Source: JBCCLJ01 sp039026915
GTDB lineage: Bacteria > Acidobacteriota > Thermoanaerobaculia > Multivoradales > Multivoraceae
Direction of reading: 5' to 3'
NCBI GenBank assembly: GCA_039026915.1
Contig: JBCCLJ010000002.1
Coordinates: 29,703-93,702 of the forward strand
Length of the DNA: 64,000 nucleotides
The translations under genes were made by a program, and so were the position numbers. The notes below the pieces were generated by a model, which saw nothing but the letters and a program-made list of their open reading frames with translations, was not told the origin of the DNA and made no database searches. Positions 1 through 8,500 of this stretch are shown in pieces; within the stretch, counting starts at the first letter, position 1; each line of letters begins with the position of its first letter.

Positions 1-1396
1 CGTCGTCGCCGATCTGACGCGCCTGCAGCTTCAGCTCGGCCTGACGGCCAGCAAGCCGACGACGCCAGCGCTCCCTGCCCCCGACGACCGCAGCGTCGAC
101 GAGGATCCGCTCCCAACGGGCCGGAACGGGCACACTCGTGCGCGGCACCTCCTGCTCGACGTCGGTCTCCTGCCGAACCACCCCGTCTCCGAGTGCGGGA
201 TCGACCCCGAAGAGCGCGAACTGCTCCGGCGCCTGCCAGACGACTTCGGGCTCCTCGGGCGGGCGACCGCGCTCGTCCCGAGGCACCTGCGCCAGACTCA
301 GGTACTCCGCGAAGCGCGACGCCGAAAGGTTGTCGGTCGCACAGGCGAGCAGAGCGAGAAACGCCCGGCCGGCCGGATCGGGACGCGAAGTGCCGTGGCT
401 GAAGTAGGCGGGAATCCCGGCGCGCTGGAGGGCGTCTTCGAGGAGTGGCATGTAGTTGGAGGCGTCGCGCACGACGACGGCCAGTCGATCGAAGCGCAGC
501 CCGTCGCGCGCCAGGTCGCGCAGGCGACGGGCGATCTCGACGCACTCCTGCCCCTCGGCGGCCGCCGAGAAGACCACCACGCTCTCGTCCGGCTGAGGCT
601 CCTCTTCCTCGTCGGCATCCGGGCGGAAGAGGCGGCGCTGGGCGCGCGCCAGCGTCGTCGGTGGATCCTCCGCTCCCGCGTCGAGGTCGATCCGGTCGAG
701 CTCCGGACCGAACAGGTCGACGAGACGTTGCTCCGTCTCCGAATCGCCTCGGCCGAGACACACGGTGACCGACCCCATCGGCTCCAGCAGTGCGCGAAGA
801 AAGTCCGCTTCGTCGTGCGAATAGAGCTCCGGATCGAGGAGCAGGCAGGGCCATCCGAGCCAACGGTGCTCACCCTTTGCGAGAGCTTCGGCGGCCACAC
901 GAAACACCAGCGAATCGTCGGCGAGTCCCCAGGCGTCGAGCTCTTTCTCGAAGGCTGCCAGCAGGTAGCCGAGCTCGGTACGTTCTCCGGTCTCGAGCTG
1001 CTCGGGAGCCACCCCGGCCGCTCGCAGGTCGCCGAGGGAGGAACGCAGAGCGCGGGCAAAGCCCGGCATGCGAGCAACGCCCTCCAGAGAGCTGAGTGCC
1101 TTGGCTTCGAGCGCGTCGGTGGTCACCAAGGCCGCGACAGCCTCGACGCCGAGTGCGCTCACGGGCGCCGCGGCGCCGAGCACGGGAGCCGCGAGCTCGA
1201 GGGCGAGATGAAAGAGAGTTCGCTTCTCGACGCCGAAGGCGCCTCGTCCTCGGCAGTGTTCGAGGAGGAAGTCGTCTGCAGCTCCACGACTCGGAGCGAT
1301 GAGCAGCAGGCCCTTCTCGACCGTCTCCTCGCCCAACGCAGCCGCGACCGCGAGGTGCCGCTCTCTCGTCGAACTCCCTTTGAGCAGACTCCGCAT
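1..1396 (-). CDS. AddB-like PD-(D/E)XK nuclease family protein, 3' end off the window
   Basis: The frame is open from an ATG at 1396 to the left edge, giving about 465 residues; the C-terminus is cut off. Residues 30-44 (LLLIAPSRGAADDFL) sit where AddB-type proteins have a degenerate nucleotide-binding loop. Later blocks resemble the inactivated helicase core of that family: VVVFSAAAEGQECVEIARR, and LAVVVRDASNYMPLLEDAL followed by GIP. In this family the catalytic PD-(D/E)XK nuclease domain lies at the C-terminus, so it would be beyond the edge and cannot be checked. The expected role is DNA end processing and recombinational repair. The gene is divergent from the K+ channel gene, with 114 bp between them. 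The family call rests on motif-level resemblance only. Confidence 0.72.
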   Translation of the reverse strand, partial: MRSLLKGSSTRERHLAVAAALGEETVEKGLLLIAPSRGAADDFLLEHCRGRGAFGVEKRTLFHLALELAAPVLGAAAPVSALGVEAVAALVTTDALEAKALSSLEGVARMPGFARALRSSLGDLRAAGVAPEQLETGERTELGYLLAAFEKELDAWGLADDSLVFRVAAEALAKGEHRWLGWPCLLLDPELYSHDEADFLRALLEPMGSVTVCLGRGDSETEQRLVDLFGPELDRIDLDAGAEDPPTTLARAQRRLFRPDADEEEEPQPDESVVVFSAAAEGQECVEIARRLRDLARDGLRFDRLAVVVRDASNYMPLLEDALQRAGIPAYFSHGTSRPDPAGRAFLALLACATDNLSASRFAEYLSLAQVPRDERGRPPEEPEVVWQAPEQFALFGVDPALGDGVVRQETDVEQEVPRTSVPVPARWERILVDAAVVGGRERWRRRLAGRQAELKLQARQIGDD

Positions 1397-1510
1397 GACG
1401 GCACACTATGCCACTCACGGCGGGCCCGAAAGCGAACGAGCGAAGTGGGTTCCGCAAACCCGGCTCGCTGGCCTTGAGGCGCTCCCAGGAGTAGGCTTTC
1501 GCGCAGTCCA

Positions 1511-3208
1511 ATGAAGTTCCTCTTCAGTCCACTGGCCATGCTGCGCAGCGACCGCAGCCAGCAGCACAACGTCCGAATCCTGGGTCGGTTCGTGGCGCTG
1601 CTTCTCGTTCTGACGGTCGCCTACATGGCCGTCTTCCGGCTGCTCATGCACCTCGAAGGGCAGGAGACGAGCTGGATCACCGCCTTTTATTGGGTCTTCA
1701 CCGTGATGTCGACGCTCGGCTTCGGCGACATCACCTTCAGCAGCGATCTCGGGCGCCTCTTCTCGATGGTCGTGCTCGCGAGCGGCATGGTCTTCCTTCT
1801 CGTTCTGCTGCCCTTTCTCTTCATCGAGCTCTTCTACATCCCGTGGAGCGAGCGACAGAAGGCCGCGCGCACTCCTTTCAAGATGCCGGAGTCTCTGAGC
1901 AACCACGTCCTGTTGACCCACGTCGACGCAACAGCGCTGCCGCTGCGCAAGAGGCTCGATCAGCATTCGATCCCGCACGTGCTGATTCGCCCGACGGTCG
2001 CGGAAGCGCTCACCGCGCACGACGACGGCTGGAACGTCATGGTGGGTGATCTCGACCTGCCCTCGACGTTCCGCTGCGCGGGAATCGACCGAGCCGCGCT
2101 CGTCGCGGCCACGGGTTCCGACGCCGAGACGGCACACGTCGCCTTCACCGTGCGCGAGATCGAGCAGCAGGTCCCGATCGTCGGTTTGGCGAATCACGAG
2201 GACTCCATCGACGTTCTCGAGCTCGCCGGCTGCACCGAGGTCATTCACCTCGCCGATCGCCTCGGCGACGCCCTCGCGCGCCGCGTCTGCTCGGCTCACT
2301 CGATCTGTCATGTCATTGGCAGCTTCGACGACCTGCTGATTGCCGAAGCCACCGCGAGCCAGTCGCCGTGGGTCGGTCTGTCGCTCAAGGAGGCCGAAAT
2401 CCGAAGGCGTACCGGCGTCTCGGTCGTCGGCATCTGGGAGCGAGGCAGCTACAAGCTGCCGACGCCCGAAACGCTTCTGGGCGAACGCACGATTCTGCTG
2501 CTGGCCGGCACGCGTAGTCAGCTCGACCTCTACAACTCGCGGCTCTCGGACTACTCGGCGGACGGCGATGCGCCTCTGCTCATCGTCGGCGGCGGCCGCG
2601 TCGGCCGGGCTGCTTCGCGCGCCCTCGAGCGCGTCGGCACCCCTTGGCGAATCGTCGAGATCGCTCCGGATCGCATCCCGGCCGGCGATGACCGTTACTT
2701 TCTGGGCAGCGGCGCGGACCGGGAGCTGATCGAGCGTGCCGGCCTGCTGAAGACGCCGAGCGTTCTAGTCACCACGCACGACGACGACCTCAACGTCTTC
2801 CTCGTTCTCTACTACCGCAAGCTCAGACCGGATCTACAGATCCTCAGCCGCGCGTCGCGCGACCGCAACGTCGAAACGCTGCACCGCGCCGGAGCGGACT
2901 TCGTCCTCTCCTACGCCTCGATGGGCGCGACGGCGATCTTCGACCATCTCGATCGAACCGAGACCTTGGCGATCGCCGACGGTCTGATCCTCTTCCGCGT
3001 CAAAGCACCCTCGTCGCTCATCGGGCGATCGCTCGCCGACGCCCGCGTACGTCCGAAGACGGGGGCGACGGTCGTCGCGGTCGAAGTGGACGACCAGCGC
3101 TCGGTGAACCCCGATCCGAAGCTACCGCTCGAGCCGGGATCTCAGCTGATCCTGATCGGCAGTGACGAGAGCGAGACGAACTTCCTGGAAACCTTCCAAG
3201 ATGCTTGA
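1511..3208 (+). CDS. Potassium channel protein with RCK (TrkA-N/TrkA-C) domains
   Basis: The 565-residue protein begins with two membrane helices (about 24-46 and 83-110) flanking a pore loop whose filter is TLGFGD (68-73), the K+-channel signature with Phe at the Tyr position. The cytoplasmic part has two TrkA-N-like Rossmann units. The second carries an obvious GGGRVG dinucleotide loop near residue 360. A TrkA-C-like ligand domain follows (about 480-565). Known relatives are two-TM channels gated by NAD(H), nucleotides or ions bound at the RCK ring. The tandem RCK layout suggests a dimeric or tetrameric gating ring. The stop overlaps the start of the next gene by 8 bp, so the two are probably co-transcribed. 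Confidence 0.92.
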   Translation: MKFLFSPLAMLRSDRSQQHNVRILGRFVALLLVLTVAYMAVFRLLMHLEGQETSWITAFYWVFTVMSTLGFGDITFSSDLGRLFSMVVLASGMVFLLVLLPFLFIELFYIPWSERQKAARTPFKMPESLSNHVLLTHVDATALPLRKRLDQHSIPHVLIRPTVAEALTAHDDGWNVMVGDLDLPSTFRCAGIDRAALVAATGSDAETAHVAFTVREIEQQVPIVGLANHEDSIDVLELAGCTEVIHLADRLGDALARRVCSAHSICHVIGSFDDLLIAEATASQSPWVGLSLKEAEIRRRTGVSVVGIWERGSYKLPTPETLLGERTILLLAGTRSQLDLYNSRLSDYSADGDAPLLIVGGGRVGRAASRALERVGTPWRIVEIAPDRIPAGDDRYFLGSGADRELIERAGLLKTPSVLVTTHDDDLNVFLVLYYRKLRPDLQILSRASRDRNVETLHRAGADFVLSYASMGATAIFDHLDRTETLAIADGLILFRVKAPSSLIGRSLADARVRPKTGATVVAVEVDDQRSVNPDPKLPLEPGSQLILIGSDESETNFLETFQDA

Positions 3209-4016
3209 GAGCTACCGCATCGAGCTGCTCTTTTCCGAGCCCCCGCAGACCGAAAAACTCGAAGAAGCAGTCGCGGACAACCTCGAGGGAGTCGTCGACG
3301 TGCAGACCGTGGCCGACGGCAGCCTGCGACTCGTCGAAGCGCTCGAGCACGAGATCTCGCCGCTGCCCGAGTGGCGCTTGGGGCCTCCCGTACTTCGCAG
3401 CCCGAGCACCCTCGAGCCCTCGCTGCAACAGTCCTGGTGGTGGCCCGAAGCGCGGGCCGCTGCCGCGGCGACGACCTGTTCGCTGCCCCTCTTCGACGCC
3501 AACAACCGCACCACCAACTTCAGACGCCGCCTCGAGGTCTGCCAACGCATCGCCATCGCCGCGATCGACGCCCTGCGACCCGTTGCGGTCGAGTGGATCC
3601 CCAGCCAACAGCTGCTCGAGCCGCAGCAGTTCGCCGCCTCGGTCCGCGAGGACGGCTTCGGAACTCCACTGCCGGGCGGCGTCAACGTGCGCTTCTTCGC
3701 CCTCGAGTACGACGACGCGGCGGGCGACCAGGAGTACCTGATGGACACCCTGGGCCTCGGCGCGCTCGGTCTTGCCGACCTTCAGTGCCATTTCCGAGGC
3801 CTCGACCCCGAGGAAGTCAGTCGTACTCTCTATGAAACCGCTTGCTACCAGTTCGACAACGGCACGATTCTCGGCGACGGCGACACCGTCCAAGGTCCGC
3901 GGGGCGACGATCGCTGGAAGTGTGTGCACGGTGTCTCCCTCGCCGAGCCCGAGCGCGGGGTCGTCGACCTGGACCCCGGCTTCCCCTTCTCCGCCGGGCA
4001 GACTCTCGAGTCCTGA
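3201..4016 (+). CDS. DUF4261 domain-containing protein
   Basis: The 271-residue soluble protein has no signal peptide or membrane segment. The start at 3201 (MLESYRIELLFSEP) overlaps the end of the channel gene by 8 bp, which suggests translational coupling. The overall pattern resembles DUF4261: an N-terminal alpha/beta region with LFSEPP, a central WWWP, and a C-terminal part with GLADLQCHFRGLDPEEV. The function of that family is unknown. Coupling to a K+ channel could mean an accessory or regulatory role, but nothing in the sequence shows it. The gene ends 9 bp from the convergent gene at 4026. Confidence 0.75.
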   Translation: MLESYRIELLFSEPPQTEKLEEAVADNLEGVVDVQTVADGSLRLVEALEHEISPLPEWRLGPPVLRSPSTLEPSLQQSWWWPEARAAAAATTCSLPLFDANNRTTNFRRRLEVCQRIAIAAIDALRPVAVEWIPSQQLLEPQQFAASVREDGFGTPLPGGVNVRFFALEYDDAAGDQEYLMDTLGLGALGLADLQCHFRGLDPEEVSRTLYETACYQFDNGTILGDGDTVQGPRGDDRWKCVHGVSLAEPERGVVDLDPGFPFSAGQTLES

Positions 4017-4025
4017 GCCCGAGCG

Positions 4026-5540
4026 CTAGCGCGCCTTCGCCGTCTCGAAGAGGGCTCGGAAGGCTGGAGAGAAGTAGCTCGTGCTCGGGCGATAGCCGGG
4101 GTCGATCCCGCGGATGAGCTCGAGCAGTTCCGCCAGCCGACTCTCCGACGCATCACTCGTCGCTCCCGAGCGAAGGAGAGCAAGAGAGGTCGCCGCCTCC
4201 AGGACGCAGACGCGCAGCCCCCGGCGACCCTCACTGTCGGTGCTGCAGCGCCCGTCCACCGTCAGCAACTGCAGCGCTCGCGCGTAGTCGCCGCGCAGAT
4301 AGGACGCCGCCGCCTCCTCGACATCACCTCCGCCGCCGGCGGTCTCGAGCTCCAGCAAGACCGCCTCGGCCTCGGTGAGTCGCTCGCGAGCCGGTGCCAG
4401 CTCCGTCATCTCGGTCGCCTGCTCGAGATCCTGCTCGATCTGCTGCAGGCGTCGATCGACGGTGATCACACGACGCCGCTCTGCTTCGCCGATGGGATCG
4501 GCAAGCCGCTGCCGGCGACTCGCAGCTCGACGGAGACGGCCTCTCAAGGCGTTCCTCTCCTGGTCGTAGGCGCGGCTCTGATCGAGCAATGCCAGACGTT
4601 GTCGCAGCTCCTCTGCCGAGGCTCTCGCGGACGCTGCCAGGCGCGACGCATCGGCGAGAGCGGCGGCCGCATCGCCCTCGCTCTCCAGTCGGGCACGGGC
4701 CTGTCGCACGGAGCGACTCAGATCGTCGAAAGCCCGCCGTTCGAGGGCTCGCACGGAGCTCGGATAGGTCTCTCGCAGCTCCTCGACCGTCGCGTCGATC
4801 AGATCCAGGGAAGCTGCCGTCTGCGCAACGCGTCCAGCCAGAGTTACGCCAATGTCCTGCTTGAGCTCGGCGACGGCGGCCTCGAGCTGCTCTCCGATCC
4901 CTTCGACCATCTGCCGACTTTCGTCGATCTCGCGGGTGCCCGAATCCGCGTCCTCAGCGGTCTCGCGCGCGGTTCGGAGCCTTGCTTCAGCTCGGCGCAC
5001 GCGGTCGATCAGGTCGGGGCGCTCGGCGAGCTTCTCGCTGGCAAGGTCGTCGTCTGCCAGGCGCCGCCACTCGATCAGCGTTTGCTGAACGGAGTCTTCG
5101 AGATCACGGAACGCCTGCCGCGCCGCCTGGAGATCGGACGATCGACAGACGGTGAGCGCACGCAGGCCGCGAGGCCAGAGCGTCGAGCCCGTCCGCTCTG
5201 CGACACCCTGTGCCCTGGCGAACTCGAGCGAGCGCTCGGCCGCCTCGCAGTCACCCTGCTCGTAGAGAGCCAGGCCCAGGACGAGATGCGGCGTATAGGG
5301 AATCGGTCCGAGGGCCTCGGTCGTGACCACGTCGGGCTGTGCGAACCGCTGCTCGGCGATGGCGCCCTCGGCGAGGAGCTGAGCTTCACGCCAAGCGCCC
5401 GACTGGAGCGCTTCGACGGCGCGACGGAAGACGTCGAGAGAGTTCGCGGAGAGCGCGTCCGAAGGGAAGAGGACGAGCAGGAGCAGAAGAGACGGCAACC
5501 CCCTTCCCCCCCGAAAGACCGACTGAGTCGCCCGCTTCAC
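4026..5540 (-). CDS. Secreted coiled-coil / TPR-like hypothetical protein
   Basis: The 504-residue protein starts at a GTG (5540). The N-terminus is a typical signal peptide: a basic start, then LPSLLLLLVLFPSDALSA. Residues 35-150 look like TPR-type helical pairs (AVEALQSGAWREAQLLAEGA, HLVLGLALYEQGDCEAAERS). Residues 170-400 are rich in Glu, Arg and Ala and are probably coiled coil. The end has another helical repeat and the block GIDPGYRPSTSYFSPAFRAL. It is probably periplasmic or envelope-associated. It lies 27 bp downstream of the giant LRR-PKD gene on the same strand and may be co-expressed with it. I recognise no specific function. Confidence 0.7.
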   Translation of the reverse strand: MKRATQSVFRGGRGLPSLLLLLVLFPSDALSANSLDVFRRAVEALQSGAWREAQLLAEGAIAEQRFAQPDVVTTEALGPIPYTPHLVLGLALYEQGDCEAAERSLEFARAQGVAERTGSTLWPRGLRALTVCRSSDLQAARQAFRDLEDSVQQTLIEWRRLADDDLASEKLAERPDLIDRVRRAEARLRTARETAEDADSGTREIDESRQMVEGIGEQLEAAVAELKQDIGVTLAGRVAQTAASLDLIDATVEELRETYPSSVRALERRAFDDLSRSVRQARARLESEGDAAAALADASRLAASARASAEELRQRLALLDQSRAYDQERNALRGRLRRAASRRQRLADPIGEAERRRVITVDRRLQQIEQDLEQATEMTELAPARERLTEAEAVLLELETAGGGGDVEEAAASYLRGDYARALQLLTVDGRCSTDSEGRRGLRVCVLEAATSLALLRSGATSDASESRLAELLELIRGIDPGYRPSTSYFSPAFRALFETAKAR

Positions 5541-5567
5541 ATCTGAACGATATCGCTTCGTCCACGC

Positions 5568-8500
5568 CTAGGGTGAGCATCCCGAAAATGCGGCAGTGTC
5601 CGCAACATTCACAAACGGCACGCCTTCATCGTTGCGGTACACCCTCTGCTGGCCAGTGAACGTATCGGTCACGGTCAAGACGACGGCGACATCCGTCAAG
5701 CCACCTGCGAAGACCCAGTTCGAAGCGTTGACGCCGCAGCCGTCGAGAGCCTTGACCACCACCTCGACGTTCGCTTCGTCGAAGAAGGTAAAGGCTCCGG
5801 TGTCCGCCGTCAGCTGAACGGCCGTGCCGACACCGGAGTCGCCTCGGGCAGTCCACTCGGCGGTGATCTGGTAGCGACCGCCGCGCAGACAGAGCGTCTC
5901 GGCGTCGCCGCAGACCTCGCCGGACGAGCGCGCACCGACGCCGGTGCCGCGCACCGAAGCGACGCTCCGAGGCAGTGCGTCCTCTTCGAGACTCGCGGGT
6001 ACCGGCCCCTCACATCCTTCGAACGCATTGACGTCGACGATCGGCGCGAAGTCAGCGCCCGTCGGATTCGAGTAGTTCCGGCTCGCACCGGTCGCCGTGT
6101 CCGTCACCACGAGGTTCGCCTCCACGTCGGTGAGTCCAGTGGCGAAGAGCCAGTAGCGCCCGTTGATGGCGCAGCCGTCGAGCACCTTGGCGACGACCTC
6201 GATGTTGTCGCGATCGAAGAAGGTGAAATAACCCGTGTCGTCGGTGAGTCGCTCGGCCCTGCCCGGTCCGATGTCGCCGTTGCGCGCCCGCCAGTTCACG
6301 CGCAGATCGAAGCGCCCTTCGCGAAGGCAGAGCACGGCGTCCTGGTCGGGCGGGCAGTCGCGCGAGAGCGCTGGGCGCAGCAGTCGGCTCACCAGGCGAC
6401 CGTCACCGCGGGTGTAGACGACCTGCACCGTGTCATCGTCTGCGATGGTGGCATCGACGCCGCCGGCGAAGGTACTTTTGCTGCCCAGTGCGATCTCCTC
6501 GCCGAGACGTCGGCCTCGACGGTCGAAGACGGCGATCTCGGGACGGCCGTCTTCGGGGTCCTCCCAGGTGACGACGAGGTCGCCATCGGAATTGGAATCG
6601 ACGCCCGGCGCCTGCTCTTCGCCTTCTGGCTCCGCAGGGACCACGAACGGCGGGCCGAGCGGCTGGTTCGTCGGATCGAACATGCGTCCCACGAGGTCGG
6701 TTCCACCGAGGCCCGGCTGCTCCCAGACGACCGCGACGCCGCCCGCGTCGTCGACGGCCACCGCAGGGTTCGAGGCGTCCGCATTCGGGTCGACGAGGAA
6801 GGGCTCGCCGTCGGGCTGTCCGGCGGGCGTCAGGCGCTGACCGAAGAGTCCCGCGACCTCGTTGCCCTTGGCGCCCGCCGAAGCCTTCCAGACGACTATG
6901 GTGCCGCCCACCGAACTGCGACCGACCTGCGGAACGCTCTCGGCAGCGTCGGCGACTGTCGAGAACTGACCGAGGATCTCGCCCAGGGGATCGATGCCGT
7001 CCTGGATGACCCGGGGGCCCTCCCGCCAGACGACGACGACTTCACCGCCGTTGTCGACGTCGATCGATGGCGGTGTGACTTCGGTCTCCGGATCGACGAT
7101 CTCGATGTCTTCGGGTGTCGTCGGCACTCCGGCCGTATCGAAGATCTGGCCGAAGAAGCGACCCACGGCATTGCCGGCACCCTTGCCGACCGCCTCCTGC
7201 TCCTGCCAGACGACGCTGACGAAGCCGCGCCGATCGATGGCAACCTGAGGCTCGCGGGGCTCACCGAGGCGACCCCGCGGCCGATCGATGCGACGCACCG
7301 GACCGAGGAAGTCGCCGGAGCGATCGAACGTGCGCGCGAAGACCCCCGCGCCGCTGCCGTCCGAGGACTCGAAGACGACGACCTGTCGATCTTCGGCCAG
7401 AGAGCGCCCGTCGCCCGAGAAGGAGGCGACCGACGGGTTGAGACCGTCGAGACCAAGATCGATCTCTTGCGACACCTCGAGGTCGTCATCGACGATGACG
7501 AGCCTGGAGGTCGAACGCTCGCCGGCCTGCGCACCCGCCTGAACGGCAATGCGAAGAACGGCGAACTCGGAGCGCTCGACCACAGCGTCGTCGAAGACTC
7601 TGAACGAGACCTGCTGCGGCGCCGTCTCGAACGGCCGCCAGGCAAACTGCAAGATCTCCGGCGCGTAGTCGACGCCCTCCACCGCGGTACCGGCCAGCAC
7701 GACGACCTCGCCGTCGATCGCACTGCGCAGGTCACCGCTGCGCTCGAGAGCCAGGCGAACGACGATCTCGTCCTCCGCGACGACCTCGGCGGAGCGAGCG
7801 AACTCGACGCGCGCCGGCGGCGGATCGACGGTCACGATCCCCTGCACGACATCGCTCGCGCCGCTGGCCTCGGTCACTCGCAAACGAACCTCGTAAGATC
7901 CCGGCTCCGAGTAGACGTGTCTCGGGTTCTGCTCGCTCGACTCTGCTCCGTCACCGAAGTCCCAAGCCCAGATCGTCGGGAAGCCGGACGTCTGGTCGAC
8001 GAAGCGAATCTCGGCACCGACCTCGGGTCGAGCCGGAGCGAAGCCAAAGTCGGCCTGGAGCGTGACGGGAGCAAGCACCACGACCTGTTCGGCGAAGCTC
8101 GATGAGCCCGAGCTTCCCGCCACCTGCAGCGTTACGTCGTAGGCACCGGCGGCAGCGAAGGCGTGGCTGGGGTTCTGGTCGTCCGAAGTGGTGCCGTCAC
8201 CGAAGTTCCAGGCCCAGGAAGAGACTTCACCGAGCGACTGGTCGAAGAAATCCACCGACTCCCCTTCGAGCGGACGCTTCGGCTGATAGGCGAAGCGGGC
8301 CAGCGGCGGATCCCCCACGGCCGGCAGCACCGAGACGACGCGAGCAGCGGTGCCGGACTTGCCGCCAACCTGCGCGGTCAACACGACGGCGTAGTCTCCC
8401 GCCGATTCGAAGGTGTGAGAGACGCTCGGCCCGGCGGCGAGGCTGCCGTCGCCGAGGTCCCAGCTGAACAGCGTCGCGCTGCCGGGCACGACGTTGCCAC

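Noticed and set aside
395..1477. A 360-codon open frame on the plus strand
   Set aside because: It lies opposite the AddB-like gene, which has family motifs throughout; the plus frame has none.
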